64,000 nucleotides of DNA from Undibacterium umbellatum (GCF_014284125.1 NZ_JACOFX010000013.1:1-64000); one strand, 5' to 3'; positions 45,964 to 55,629 are shown, numbered from the stretch's first letter. Numbers and translations are program-made. Notes: generated by a model not told the origin, from the letters alone.

Positions 45964-46746
45964 TTAGAGTTGCGACAGGCGTTGCAACATCTGGTCTGAA
46001 GTCGTGATCGCCTTACTATTGATTTCATAAGCGCGCTGGGTCTGTATCATATTCACCAGTTCTTCCGCAACATTGACATTGGATGTTTCAACAAAACTTT
46101 GCACCAGCAGGCCTGCACCATTAGTACCTGGTGTATTGGTGCCGGGATTGCCAGAAGCGGCAGTTTCCACATACAAGTTTTCGCCCAATGCCATCAAACC
46201 GGCAGGGTTAATAAAAGTCGCGAGCTGCAAGGAGCCAACTTGGACTGGCGCCACAGAACCTGGCTGTGTCACCGAGACTGTGCCATCCCGTCCTACCGTG
46301 ATCGATTGTGCATTGGCAGGAATGGTAATTGCAGGTTGAATCACAAAACCGCTGGATGTCACTAATTGCCCCTGACTATCGGTCTGAAATGAACCGTCTC
46401 TGGTATATCCAGTCGTGCCATCTGGCATCAAAACTTGAAAGAAACCCTGCCCCTGTATTGCCACATCCTTGCTATTGCCCGTCTGTTGCAAATTACCCTG
46501 GGTGAAAATCTTTTCTGTCGCCACCGGACGTACACCCGCCCCCAATTGCAAACCGGATGGCAGTTGCGTCTGTTGCGAACTTTGCGCACCAGGCTGACGT
46601 ATATTTTGATACAGCAAATCTTCAAACACAGCGCGCGAGCGCTTAAATCCATTTGTACTGACATTGGCCAGATTATTGGTCACGACGTCCATCTGCGTTT
46701 GCTGCGCATCCAGGCCAGTCTTGGCTATCCATAATGAACGTATCAT
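45964..46746 (-). CDS. flgG: flagellar distal rod protein
   Basis: 260 residues, the same as E. coli. [20 protein letters not shown], then [24 protein letters not shown] (in parts), and the C-terminal [19 protein letters not shown] coiled-coil are typical. GGGGAG stands 4 nt before the ATG. Confidence 0.97.
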   Translation of the reverse strand: MIRSLWIAKTGLDAQQTQMDVVTNNLANVSTNGFKRSRAVFEDLLYQNIRQPGAQSSQQTQLPSGLQLGAGVRPVATEKIFTQGNLQQTGNSKDVAIQGQGFFQVLMPDGTTGYTRDGSFQTDSQGQLVTSSGFVIQPAITIPANAQSITVGRDGTVSVTQPGSVAPVQVGSLQLATFINPAGLMALGENLYVETAASGNPGTNTPGTNGAGLLVQSFVETSNVNVAEELVNMIQTQRAYEINSKAITTSDQMLQRLSQL

Positions 46747-46829
46747 CGCACTCCCCTTTTTGCCTTGTTTTGCTTGGCATTCACCTCAACGGCAAACACT
46801 ACTACTAAGCTATTGTGCTACAAAGCCAT

Positions 46830-47570
46830 TCAACTCAAAGTCAAGATCTGACCTGCTTTAGTGGCGTTATTCTCGGCGTTCTGCAAGACCTTCATTTGCA
46901 TTTCAAAGCTACGCGCCAGGTTAATCATATTGACCATGGACTCAACGACATTGACATTGCTGTTTTCCAGCATACCGCCCGCCACGCCTACTGCGGGATC
47001 CGCATCCACGGCGGTACCATCTTTGGTCTTAAATAAGCCGTCATCACCGCGCACCAGATTATCCTCAGGCGGATTGACGAGCTTTAATCTGCCTATAACT
47101 TGCACCGCATTCGGTTTGGTGCCACTGGGGATGGCGGACACTGTGCCATCCTTGGCGATCGCAATTGCCATATCCGGCGGTATCGTGATGGGGCCACCAT
47201 CACCGACCAGGTTCAAACCACTTTGGGTTTGCAAAATACCGTTCTCGCTGATTTTCAAACTGCCGTGGCGTGTGAAAGACTCAGACCCATCCGGCATCTC
47301 AACTGCCAGCCAGCCCTTGCCCTGCACTGCCACATCCAGCTCGCGACCAGTGATTTGCATGCCACCAGTAGAAAAGTCTGTCCCTACCGTGGCATCCACG
47401 ACAAAGGCGCGGGTTGGCAAGCCATCGCTCTTGACTGGAACCGCACGAAAAGAATCCAGTTGCGCCCTGAAACCTGTAGTCGTAACATTCGCCAGATTAT
47501 GCGTAACGGTAGCCTGCTGCTCAAGGATATGCTTGGCACCGGTCATCGCGGTATATACCAGTCTATCCAT
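46830..47570 (-). CDS. flgF: flagellar proximal rod protein
   Basis: 246 residues (E. coli 251). MDRLVYTAMTGAKHILEQQ and the HNLANVTTTGFRAQL rod motif are present, with SMVNMINLARSFEMQMK at the end. AGGAG lies 6 nt before the ATG. Located between flgE and flgG. Confidence 0.96.
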   Translation of the reverse strand: MDRLVYTAMTGAKHILEQQATVTHNLANVTTTGFRAQLDSFRAVPVKSDGLPTRAFVVDATVGTDFSTGGMQITGRELDVAVQGKGWLAVEMPDGSESFTRHGSLKISENGILQTQSGLNLVGDGGPITIPPDMAIAIAKDGTVSAIPSGTKPNAVQVIGRLKLVNPPEDNLVRGDDGLFKTKDGTAVDADPAVGVAGGMLENSNVNVVESMVNMINLARSFEMQMKVLQNAENNATKAGQILTLS

Positions 47571-47633
47571 GAGCTACTCCTGTTTGCTTAGGGTTAAAAA
47601 CACACATATCAATGCAGATAAAAATGGCGATCA

Positions 47634-48968
47634 TTAACGCAGGTTGACCAGCGTCTGCAATACTTGATCCTGGGTCTTGATGGTTTGCGCATTGGCCTGA
47701 TAAACACGCTGAGCGGTAATCATATTCACCAGCTCACCCGTCAAATCGGTATTTGAATCTTCTGTCGCAGATGAAGTCAAGGTACCCAGAGCACCTGAAT
47801 TTGGAGGGCCAACCAGGGCATTGCCGGAAGCAGCAGTTTCTATCCACTGATTATCACCAGTCGATTGCAAACCATTTGGATTGGTAAAATTAGCCAACAC
47901 CACTTGCGCCAGAACCGCCGTTTTGCCGTTGGTATAGCTGCCGACGATAGTGCCATCTTTGGCCGTATTGAACTTGGCCAACTTACCTGATGCATAGCCA
48001 TCCTGGGTATTTTTACTGACGCTGAAATCTGAACCGAATTGCGTCGTACCAGTAAAATCGTATTTGATATCCACAGTAGTATTAATCGGCGTCAACGCAC
48101 CGGTACTGACTGGCACAGTCAAGGTAGTTGCCCGTGGATCTGTCGCAGAGAACTGTGGTGTTACCGAACTCAACCTGCCCAGATTATCAAAGCCAAGACG
48201 GGTAACGGAATTGGCTGTAGCACCAGCACCAGCAATCAATACACCATCCACCGTAGCAAAAACATCCCATTCTATCGTCACTGGCAAGGTCGGTGGCGTC
48301 GCAAGATTGTCGCGTTTCACGAAAAACGATTGCACCACATGTGAATTACCCAAGCTGTCAAACACAGCAATCGAAGTGGAACTGTTATACGTAGTCGGAT
48401 CGGTAATACTAAATGCGATAGGCGTAATCACCGGGGGGATAGTCACCGGCAATTGGGTCCCTGGCACCAGCTTGCGCGAATCCAGATTCATGACAGCATT
48501 GATCAGCGTTGACTGTGCTGGCGCAATATCTGAGGTATTGATATTGATAGGCGCAGCAGCACCAGTAGATAATACACCGGCCGAATTTGCCACATACCCT
48601 GTCAATTGCGCACCTTGCGCATTGACGATATTACCCAGTTTATCCAACTGGAACTGACCATTCCGTGAGTAAGTGACGGCACCATTGGTCGACATGCGAA
48701 AGAAACCACCGCCGTTGATGGCGATATCGAGTGGATTATTCGTCGTCGAAATATTCCCCTGCGTGAATTGCTGGACGACGCCCGATACTTTAGTACCAAT
48801 ACCCACAGTCCCCCCAGAAGAGCCATTGAGCGAATTTGCATAAACGTCTGCAAATTGCGTTTGCCCCTGCTTGAAACCCACGGTGCTGGCATTGGCAATG
48901 TTATTACCAATCACATCCAGGGATTTAGAAGCTGCGTTAAGTCCACTCAGTCCTTGTTGAAAACCCAT
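47634..48968 (-). CDS. flgE: flagellar hook protein
   Basis: 444 residues (E. coli 402), slightly enlarged in the surface-exposed middle domain. MGFQQGLSGLNAASKSLDVIG and NNIANASTVGFKQGQTQFAD (N-terminal rod motif), and ELVNMITAQRVYQANAQTI at the C-terminus, are canonical. AAGGGAG lies before the ATG. Built on the rod with the FlgD cap encoded just upstream. Confidence 0.96.
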   Translation of the reverse strand: MGFQQGLSGLNAASKSLDVIGNNIANASTVGFKQGQTQFADVYANSLNGSSGGTVGIGTKVSGVVQQFTQGNISTTNNPLDIAINGGGFFRMSTNGAVTYSRNGQFQLDKLGNIVNAQGAQLTGYVANSAGVLSTGAAAPININTSDIAPAQSTLINAVMNLDSRKLVPGTQLPVTIPPVITPIAFSITDPTTYNSSTSIAVFDSLGNSHVVQSFFVKRDNLATPPTLPVTIEWDVFATVDGVLIAGAGATANSVTRLGFDNLGRLSSVTPQFSATDPRATTLTVPVSTGALTPINTTVDIKYDFTGTTQFGSDFSVSKNTQDGYASGKLAKFNTAKDGTIVGSYTNGKTAVLAQVVLANFTNPNGLQSTGDNQWIETAASGNALVGPPNSGALGTLTSSATEDSNTDLTGELVNMITAQRVYQANAQTIKTQDQVLQTLVNLR

Positions 48969-49042
48969 GATATTTCTCCCTTACTTAGGCTAATTCGTTG
49001 TTACGCATTACTACAGGATTTGATACAGGATTACTCCAAGGA

Positions 49043-49717
49043 TCAATAAATTTGTCTTACGTCACTCATACTGATATCACCAATATTCGGCAGGCTGAGT
49101 TTCAGGCCTTGAGAGCCTGAGCTAATGCTCGATACCACGCCAAATGCCAGGCTGGTCGGATCCAGTTTTTTGTCCGCTGCATTGGCGACAAATTCGAATT
49201 TATAGGCACCATTGGCAGCTGTGGTACCAGCGTCGGTCTTGCCATCCCAGGTCAGCGTATTCACGCCTTGGGGCAAGGCACCCAAAGTCATTTTTCTGAC
49301 CACAACATCCGCGCTATCACGGATCACGACTTCCACGTTACTGGCCGACTGTGGCAATTCCACTCCATAGATGCCCTTGCCTTCTGTGACTATCATGGAA
49401 TTGCCTGGTGCAATCACCCCATGACCTATCATGCTGGCGGCCTGCAAGTTTTGTCCATTCTGGAAACTGGTACTCAGCGCTGTCACGGATGCGTTCAACT
49501 TATCGATACCCGACACCGTCGACAATTGCGCCAACTGACTGGTCACCTGGGCATTGTCCATGGGATTCAACGGGTCCTGGTTCTTGAGCTGGGTCACCAG
49601 CAAAGTCATGAAAGTGTTTTTTGCTTCCTCTGTCGAATTCGCTGAAGCTTTTGCCCCGTTCATCGTTGACAACAACGCTGGATCCACGGTGCTGCTTTGT
49701 ACGCCACTGGTAGCCAT
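49043..49717 (-). CDS. flgD: flagellar hook cap / scaffolding protein
   Basis: 224 residues (E. coli 231). N-terminal NTFMTLLVTQLKNQDPLNPM and QLAQLSTVSGIDKLN are diagnostic; the C-terminal part is the Ig-like plus tudor-like FlgD core (TLTWDGKTDAGTTAANGAY). It caps the growing hook. GAGGG lies 9 nt before the ATG. Confidence 0.96.
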   Translation of the reverse strand: MATSGVQSSTVDPALLSTMNGAKASANSTEEAKNTFMTLLVTQLKNQDPLNPMDNAQVTSQLAQLSTVSGIDKLNASVTALSTSFQNGQNLQAASMIGHGVIAPGNSMIVTEGKGIYGVELPQSASNVEVVIRDSADVVVRKMTLGALPQGVNTLTWDGKTDAGTTAANGAYKFEFVANAADKKLDPTSLAFGVVSSISSGSQGLKLSLPNIGDISMSDVRQIY

Positions 49718-49738
49718 GATCTATTCCCTCAAAAAATT

Positions 49739-50143
49739 TTATTGCCCTAAAGTCAAGGTTTTCAGCAGCATGGTTTTTGCTGCATTCATGACTTCCACAT
49801 TGTTTTGATATGAACGTGATGCTGAAATCATATTCACCATTTCTTCCACCACATTCACATTTGGCATGGCGACATAGCCTTTTTCATCTGCCATAGGGTG
49901 TTTTGGGTCATACATCAGTTTAGGCGGATTAGTATCTTCTACAACCTCATTTACCTTGACCGCTGTAGAAGCCGTGCCTGCGACCGGCACAGCACTGAAA
50001 ACCACCTGCTTGGCTTTGTAAGGTGTGCCGTCAGAACTGGTGACACTGTCGGCATTGGCCAGATTGCTGGTTACCACGTTCAGACGTTGCGACTGCGCGC
50101 TCATGCCTGATCCGGCAACATTGAAGACATTAAAGAGTGACAT
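49739..50143 (-). CDS. flgC: flagellar proximal rod protein
   Basis: 134 residues (E. coli 134). [20 protein letters not shown] and NLANADSV are the rod motif, and [19 protein letters not shown] is the C-terminal helix. AAGGA lies about 8 nt before the ATG. Between flgB and flgD. Confidence 0.97.
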   Translation of the reverse strand: MSLFNVFNVAGSGMSAQSQRLNVVTSNLANADSVTSSDGTPYKAKQVVFSAVPVAGTASTAVKVNEVVEDTNPPKLMYDPKHPMADEKGYVAMPNVNVVEEMVNMISASRSYQNNVEVMNAAKTMLLKTLTLGQ

Positions 50144-50158
50144 GATGATTGTCCTTGA

Positions 50159-50563
50159 TTATCCTTGTATCGCTGCCAACAGGCCCTTGATTTGCATATT
50201 GATCATGGTCAGGCTGGCTTCATAACGCAGGGCATTGTCTGTGAACTGATTGCGCTCTACGTCCATATCCACTGTATTTCCATCTACACTACCCTGTACA
50301 GTTGGCCGGTATTGCGCCGCCACGCCAGCTACGCTGCCTGGCGTATCCATGTGCTTGCCTGCAGTTTTATTTAAAGCCGTAGGAGACTGGTTTGGATTCT
50401 GCCCCAGTGCATGACTCAAGGCGCTGGAAAAGTCGATATCCTTTGCCTTGTAGTTGGGCGTGTCTGCATTGACTATATTCGATGCCAACAATTGCTGACG
50501 CTGCCCCCGGACTGACAATGCCGTCTCGTGAAACTTGAAAAATGTATCCAGTTTGCCAACCAT
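50159..50563 (-). CDS. flgB: flagellar proximal rod protein
   Basis: 134 residues (E. coli 138). RQQLLASNIVNADTPNYKAKDI is the rod motif (residues about 22-43) and ALRYEASLTMINMQIKG the end helix. The ATG at 50563 with AGGAGAGGAAG upstream is chosen; the in-frame ATG at 50605 has no conserved sequence. First gene of the flgBCDEFGHIJ run and divergent from flgA over about 180 bp. Confidence 0.95.
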   Translation of the reverse strand: MVGKLDTFFKFHETALSVRGQRQQLLASNIVNADTPNYKAKDIDFSSALSHALGQNPNQSPTALNKTAGKHMDTPGSVAGVAAQYRPTVQGSVDGNTVDMDVERNQFTDNALRYEASLTMINMQIKGLLAAIQG

Positions 50564-50746
50564 CTTCCTCTCCTCTGCCGCATGGCTTTTGCACTCAAGG
50601 CGCACAAGGGTTTTCTATACCTTGCATCTTATTCGTCACGGCACAAGTTTAATCATGCGAGCAGAGAGGGAAAAACCTGTTTGTTCGTGCTTTCAAAAAA
50701 ATCTGCGACTCCTAAAATGAAGTTCAGAACAATCCATGCAGGAAAC

Positions 50747-51472
50747 ATGATGAAAGCCGCGAAGAGATTAAGCAGAATCGTCAGCAAACAGGTCTTGGCA
50801 CTGGCGCTACTGGGAATGGCGTGCCTGAGCCAAGCCGCGCCTGCTCAGATTCAAGACACAGCACAGCTACGTCAGATTGCACTGGACTTTTTGACATTGC
50901 AGGCATCCGGTCTGAGCAGTGAAATACAGGTAACCGTAGGCGAAGTTGATAAACGCCTCAATTTGCAAGCTTGTGATAACCCCAATCCATATCTCTTGCC
51001 TGGTAGCAAACCCTGGGGCAAAGTCACCCTGGCGATACGCTGCACAGCCCCTGCTCCCTGGCTGGTCTATTTGCAGGCAAATGTGCAAGTCACAGCAGAC
51101 TATTATGTCGCGGCCAACGCGCTGACTCATGGGCAAGTGATTGCGCTGAGTGACTTAAGCAAGCAAAGAGGTGATATTTCCAAGCTGCCCGCCGGCGTCA
51201 TCACTACACCTGAGCAAGCCATAGGCAAAAGCATGCAGGTGTCCCTGACATCTGGCAGTGTCATGCGTATGGATGCCTTGAAAAGTCCCGCCGTGGTGCA
51301 GCAAGGCCAATCTGTGCGGGTAGTCAGCAATGGGCCTGGTTTCCAGGTAGCAACAGATGCTATAGCACTCAATAATGCAGCAGATGGTCAAATTGCCAAG
51401 GCCAAAACCAGCTCGGGACAAACCATTAGTGGCGTTGCCAAGAATGGCGGCATCATAGAAATAGTTTACTAA
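50747..51472 (+). CDS. flgA: flagellar P-ring assembly chaperone
   Basis: 241 residues. Sec signal peptide (MMKAAKRLSRIVSKQVLALA, cleavage after SQA), then the FlgA/SAF domain with YVAANALTHGQVIALSDLS and VVQQGQSVRVVSNG near the C-terminus. It acts in the periplasm to help FlgI assemble. AGGAAAC precedes two adjacent ATGs (50747 and 50750), giving a good signal peptide; the ATG at 50717 would add ten residues. Confidence 0.93.
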   Translation: MMKAAKRLSRIVSKQVLALALLGMACLSQAAPAQIQDTAQLRQIALDFLTLQASGLSSEIQVTVGEVDKRLNLQACDNPNPYLLPGSKPWGKVTLAIRCTAPAPWLVYLQANVQVTADYYVAANALTHGQVIALSDLSKQRGDISKLPAGVITTPEQAIGKSMQVSLTSGSVMRMDALKSPAVVQQGQSVRVVSNGPGFQVATDAIALNNAADGQIAKAKTSSGQTISGVAKNGGIIEIVY

Positions 51473-51528
51473 TGGCAATATTTCACTGGGTAGAATTAAG
51501 TGAACGCAATATTTTTTAACAGTAAGAT

Positions 51529-51555
51529 TAAAGTTTAAAATTACACAGCCGATAA
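51529..51555 (+). promoter_or_regulatory. sigma-28 (FliA) promoter of flgM-flgN, exact consensus
   Basis: TAAAGTTT (51529-51536), 11-bp spacer, GCCGATAA (51548-51555). Both elements match the enteric FliA consensus at every position. Transcription should start near 51563. Confidence 0.93.
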
Positions 51556-51599
51556 ACTGGATGTAGATGTTTGTAAGTCCCACACTAGAGGGTATCGCT

Positions 51600-51911
51600 G
51601 TGAAAATTGATGACGCACTGAACAAGACCGCGGGGCTACCAGTCGGCCCGCAACAGGCTCGCACGGAAAAACCCGCTGACAATGCGGCTCCGGTTGCGAA
51701 TACGAATTCGTCGAAAGTACAAATTTCGACTCTGTCCACACAATTGCAGGCGTTGCAGAATACGCAAGCTGGCAGTGCTGTGTTTGAGACAAAGAAGGTG
51801 GAGGCAATCAAGTTGGCCATTTCCGAAGGGCGCTTTCAGGTGAACTCGGAAAAAGTAGCTGATGGGCTTCTGGAAACAGTCAAAGATTTGCTCAACGCCA
51901 GAAAACGCTAA
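51600..51911 (+). CDS. flgM: anti-sigma-28 factor FlgM
   Basis: 103 residues from a GTG start. The N-terminus then reads MKIDDALNKT, as in FlgM homologues; the C-terminal helices that bind FliA are SSKVQISTLSTQLQALQ and KKVEAIKLAISEGRFQVNS, followed by VADGLLETVKDLL. GAGGG lies 7 nt before the GTG, while the ATG at 51567 is only about 4 nt after the predicted transcription start. FlgM holds FliA inactive until it is exported through the finished hook. Confidence 0.92.
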   Translation: MKIDDALNKTAGLPVGPQQARTEKPADNAAPVANTNSSKVQISTLSTQLQALQNTQAGSAVFETKKVEAIKLAISEGRFQVNSEKVADGLLETVKDLLNARKR

Positions 51912-51912
51912 C

Positions 51913-52404
51913 ATGAACACAAGAAGTTCCGGACACACTGCCATTCAACAATGCCTGCAGGAGGAAGTCAGCATCATGTCTTCACTTGCCGAATTGCTCA
52001 AACAAGAGCAATCCGCATTGATAGAGAGCGATGTAGTCCAGCTCAATGACCTTACCCAGAGCAAGGGACAGCTTGTTGTCAAAATGAATGAACTTGAAAA
52101 AAAACGAAATCGCTTTTTGGATGAACTAGGCTTTAATGCTGATATTGACGGCATGCAAGCCTATTTGCAGCAAGCTGGCGATACTGCAGACGTTAGCAGG
52201 GACTGGGATGCGCTGTTGCAATTAACTTTGCAAGCCAAAGAAGACAACCGCACCAATGGCACGCTCATCAATCGTCGCTTGTCAGTGAACCAGGCAACTT
52301 TGAACCTGCTGCAGCAAAATACCAATCAGGCTGGGTCCATGTACGGTCCAAATGGTCAGTCCACCGTCAAGACCACGCCAGGCAAAGGCTATGTCGCCAC
52401 TTAA
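51913..52404 (+). CDS. flgN: flagellar export chaperone for FlgK/FlgL
   Basis: 163 residues, helical throughout, with a coiled-coil-like stretch at about 25-70 (SSLAELLKQEQSALIESD, MNELEKKRNRFLDELG) typical of FlgN. The C-terminal tail QSTVKTTPGKGYVAT is flexible. Starts 1 nt after the flgM stop and is co-transcribed from the sigma-28 promoter. It delivers FlgK and FlgL, both enlarged in this genome, to the export gate. Confidence 0.9.
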   Translation: MNTRSSGHTAIQQCLQEEVSIMSSLAELLKQEQSALIESDVVQLNDLTQSKGQLVVKMNELEKKRNRFLDELGFNADIDGMQAYLQQAGDTADVSRDWDALLQLTLQAKEDNRTNGTLINRRLSVNQATLNLLQQNTNQAGSMYGPNGQSTVKTTPGKGYVAT

Positions 52405-52464
52405 GGCAGCCAAGGCATCAGCTTTAGTAACTTCCATTTATTGTTTCCCCGCCGCGACCAAAAC

Positions 52465-53310
52465 TTAAGGGGCTGGTGCTGCCTCAGACAAGGATGCGGC
52501 TGCCGGCCTGCCAGCAGTTGATGGCAATGAAGTTGCCGTGGATACTGGTGCAATTGGCACTTCCACTACAGGCTCAGGCAATACTGACAAAATAGTCACC
52601 GATACGCGCCGATTTCTGGCCCTTCCCTCGGGCGTTTCATTCTCGCTTACGGGCAATTTGGCCCCTTGCCCTACCGCAGTTACCCGGTTTTCATCTACTC
52701 CATTCTCTGTGAGCAGGCGCGCCACAGTGCTGGCCCGTACGGCAGACAATTCCCAATTTGAAGGGAAAATGGAATTTTTGATAGGCAGGTTATCGGTATG
52801 GCCTTCCACCTGTATTGCATGGGTGTCCAGCTTGAGGACGCTGGCAATCGCCTTGAGTGCCTGTATGGAATCAACGTTCAGGCGTGCATCACCTGGTGCA
52901 AACAAGAGGCTTGCATTGATTTCTATGGTGATGCCCCGACTGGTCTGGGTGACGCGCACCTTGCCCTCACGTACCAGAGGTTCCAATACCGTCAGAATAT
53001 CTTTGGCCATGGTGGTCATTTGCGCCCGCTCTTTGCGCAAACCCTCGCTAACACGGTTCTTGACCAAAGGAAGAGGATCAAGTTTGACCAAATGCTCGGT
53101 TTGCGCATCTACCGGCTTGGGATTAACCGTCATGACCTTGCCAAAAGCGCCCGTCAATGAATTTGACAAGACCCGGTACTTACCCTCGTTCAGTGAGGAT
53201 ATCGCATACATGACGACAAAGAAGGCGAACAGCAAGGTAATAAAATCCGCGTAGGAAACCAGCCATCTTTCATGGTTGTCTGGTTCTTCGTGGTATTTTT
53301 TCCTTGCCAT
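52465..53310 (-). CDS. motD: flagellar stator protein, MotB/MotD type
   Basis: 281 residues. One membrane helix (about 18-38) contains the proton-conducting D22 in SYADFITLLFAFFVVMYA; an OmpA-like peptidoglycan-binding domain follows (about 150-245, VEGHTDNLPI and ELSAVRASTVARLL, RNRRVSVTI). The length and the position after MotC point to MotD rather than MotB. Last gene of the flh-fliA-mot run, and convergent with flgN. Confidence 0.9.
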   Translation of the reverse strand: MARKKYHEEPDNHERWLVSYADFITLLFAFFVVMYAISSLNEGKYRVLSNSLTGAFGKVMTVNPKPVDAQTEHLVKLDPLPLVKNRVSEGLRKERAQMTTMAKDILTVLEPLVREGKVRVTQTSRGITIEINASLLFAPGDARLNVDSIQALKAIASVLKLDTHAIQVEGHTDNLPIKNSIFPSNWELSAVRASTVARLLTENGVDENRVTAVGQGAKLPVSENETPEGRARNRRVSVTILSVLPEPVVEVPIAPVSTATSLPSTAGRPAAASLSEAAPAP

Positions 53311-53339
53311 AAACGAAAGTGCGCCCTTGAATATTTCTG

Positions 53340-54080
53340 TTAAGTTCGGTGATTGGTCAGTCTTTCTTCCACTACTCGCGGGCTATCACCCAGGGCGATA
53401 CTATAAAAAATGTCTGACAGCATTTCGCGGCGAGTGACTTCACGGCCTATGATTTCCTTCAGTTTATTACTGACAGGCAGAAACAACAAGTTAGCCATGC
53501 CAACACCATAAATGGTGGCAACAAAAGCGACTGCTATACCACCGCCCAACTTGGATGGATCACTGAGATTTTCCATGACGTGGATCAAGCCCAGCACTGC
53601 ACCCAAAATACCTATGGTAGGCGAGTAACCACCTGCGGCTTCCCAGATTTTGGCAGCCTGGCGCTGCTCCATCTCATACAGGGAAATATCGACATCCAGT
53701 ATGTCTTTGAGGCGTATCGGGTCTATGCCATCAATCACCAGGCGCAGTCCCTTGCTGATGAACGGATCATTGGAGGCATTCATATAGCGTTCCAAACTGA
53801 GGAAACCTTCGCGTCTGGCAACGACACTCCAGATCAGCGCATCAGCAACATTTTTCTTGCTACTGTCCGGCGGTTCAGATATTACCCAGCGCAGCATCCG
53901 CACGCCACGCTTGAAGGTACTCAACCTGCTTTGCAGCAAGACCGCACCGAGTGTGCCAACCACAACGATGACAAATGCGGCTGGTTGCACCAGCGAAGAC
54001 AAACGACCACCTTCCAGCAATTGCCCGGAGATGATGCCAAATACCACCAGTATCAATCCGACTATGCTAGCCCAGTCCAC
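53340..54080 (-). CDS. motC: flagellar stator protein, MotA/MotC type
   Basis: 246 residues with four membrane helices. MDWASIVGLILVVFGIISGQ begins helix 1; YSPTIGILGAVLGLIHVMENL and VAFVATIYGVGMANLLFLP are helices 3 and 4 with the conserved prolines. In pseudomonads MotCD supports swarming in viscous media besides MotAB. The start is GTG at 54080 with GGGAG 5 nt upstream; it overlaps the end of fliA by 19 nt, indicating translational coupling. Confidence 0.9.
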   Translation of the reverse strand: MDWASIVGLILVVFGIISGQLLEGGRLSSLVQPAAFVIVVVGTLGAVLLQSRLSTFKRGVRMLRWVISEPPDSSKKNVADALIWSVVARREGFLSLERYMNASNDPFISKGLRLVIDGIDPIRLKDILDVDISLYEMEQRQAAKIWEAAGGYSPTIGILGAVLGLIHVMENLSDPSKLGGGIAVAFVATIYGVGMANLLFLPVSNKLKEIIGREVTRREMLSDIFYSIALGDSPRVVEERLTNHRT

Positions 54081-54793
54081 GCTTTCTCCCTTAAGTATGC
54101 CCTGAGCCTGGCGACTGCCTGACTATGCAATTGTGAAATCCGCGATTCCGACACCCCCATCACGGCACCAATTTCTTTCAAATTCAATTCCTGCTCGTAG
54201 TACAAACCCATTAGCAGCTTCTCTCGCTCTGGCAAGCTGTCGATCGCACCAATGACGGCATCGCGAAAATCATCATTGAGCAAATCCTGCAAAGGATCGC
54301 CAGACAAGTCTGAGCAATAATGGTCGAGAAAATGTTCTTTAGTATCCGAGTCGTGAAAGTCTTCGTAATACACAAGCTGATGCCCGCCACTGTCAGTCAG
54401 CAAGTCCTGATATTCTTCCAGACTGAGCTTGAGTGACTTGGCGACCTCAGTTTCCAGTGGTGGCCGCCCCAGTTTTTGCTGCAGCACATTCATGGCATTT
54501 TCTATCTTGCGCATGTTCTGGCGCACGCCGCGCGGCAACCAGTCACTACTGCGCAATTCATCCAGCATGGCACCCCGTATGCGTTGCACCGCATAGGTTT
54601 CAAATTGTGCGCCATGAGTATCTTCATAGCGGTTAACGGCATCCAGCAGGCCTATCATACCGGCCTGCACAAGATCATCCACCTCCACACTGGGAGGCAG
54701 GCGCGCCTTCAACTGGTAAGCCAGACGCTTGACCAGTGGAGCATGCTCCCTTAACAGGAAGTTTTTATCTGATTTTCCGCTAGCGGTGTACAT
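54062..54793 (-). CDS. fliA: flagellar sigma factor sigma-28
   Basis: 243 residues (E. coli 239). Region 2 (HAPLVKRLAYQLKARLPPSV, DLVQAGMIGLLDAVNRYE), region 3 (PLETEVAKSLKLSLEEYQ) and region 4 (LKEIGAVMGVSESRISQLHSQA) are intact. It should read the sigma-28 promoters found here before flgM and flgK. It lies 5 nt after flhG and runs into motC. Confidence 0.96.
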   Translation of the reverse strand: MYTASGKSDKNFLLREHAPLVKRLAYQLKARLPPSVEVDDLVQAGMIGLLDAVNRYEDTHGAQFETYAVQRIRGAMLDELRSSDWLPRGVRQNMRKIENAMNVLQQKLGRPPLETEVAKSLKLSLEEYQDLLTDSGGHQLVYYEDFHDSDTKEHFLDHYCSDLSGDPLQDLLNDDFRDAVIGAIDSLPEREKLLMGLYYEQELNLKEIGAVMGVSESRISQLHSQAVARLRAYLREKAWTGLA

Positions 54794-54798
54794 TTTGA

Positions 54799-55629
54799 TT
54801 ACATTCCAAGACCGACACCCAGCTCAGGGACTCCTTCTACACATAATGTGGAACGCGCAGTCATCGCCAATTGCTCGGCCAGCCTGGAAAACGCCAATGA
54901 TGCCAAAGCTCTAGGAAAAGCATCAATCACAGAACGTCCCAAATGCGCCGCCTTTCTGACATGCTCGTCTTCCGGCACATTGCCGACATAGTGCAATGGC
55001 ACTGCCAGATAACGGCTGGCCGCCTGCGCCATATTTGTATAAATCAATCTCGCCTCTTTTTCTGATGCACCGGACACCAAAATACCATAACCGCGCCGGC
55101 CTATCCGGTTGCTGACCCGCTTGATCAGTCCATATGCTGCCTTGATCATGTCAGGATCAGCAGATACCTGTATCACCAGTTCGCTGTCATCCAGCGTCGC
55201 CAATGGGAAGGCATCGTCCAGGTTAATATCACTATCAACGATCACCAGGTCCGAACTATTGGCCACTGTGTCAAAAACTCTCGACAGCTGGCGCGCACTT
55301 TCGGGCGGTAACCAGGCATGCCTGGCCAGCATCGTCACCGACAAGCCTGCAGCCACCAATTTAACAGCTTCCTTCATTGTACGCTGTTGTCTCGCTACAT
55401 CCAATAAGGTCTGATCATGCCTGGCATTCAACCATGCACCTACGCTGTTTTCCGAGGCGCGGGCATCGACCATCAGGACCTGGTTGCCCTGGCGCGCCAG
55501 CGACACGCCGAGATTGACTAACATGCCACTCTTTTCATCCTCTCTCAAAGCCGACAAAAAGGTGAACACCCTTGGTTTTGGCCCCGCCAGCATGCGCCGC
55601 AGGCCTTCTGCCTGATCAAAACTAGCCAA
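54799..55629 (-). CDS. flhG: FlhG/FleN-type MinD-like protein with degenerate P-loop
   Basis: 276 residues from a TTG at 55629, which has a perfect AGGAGG 6 nt upstream and overlaps the flhF stop. The N-terminus then carries the DQAEGLR motif (residues 5-11) known to stimulate FlhF GTPase. The expected Walker A (KGGVGKT) is replaced by ALREDEKSG (about residues 27-35): the glycines and the signature lysine are lost. Other ParA/MinD features such as LVIVDSD remain, as does the C-terminal membrane-targeting-like region. It probably controls flagellar number with FlhF, but ATP binding is doubtful. Confidence 0.88.
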   Translation of the reverse strand: MASFDQAEGLRRMLAGPKPRVFTFLSALREDEKSGMLVNLGVSLARQGNQVLMVDARASENSVGAWLNARHDQTLLDVARQQRTMKEAVKLVAAGLSVTMLARHAWLPPESARQLSRVFDTVANSSDLVIVDSDINLDDAFPLATLDDSELVIQVSADPDMIKAAYGLIKRVSNRIGRRGYGILVSGASEKEARLIYTNMAQAASRYLAVPLHYVGNVPEDEHVRKAAHLGRSVIDAFPRALASLAFSRLAEQLAMTARSTLCVEGVPELGVGLGM

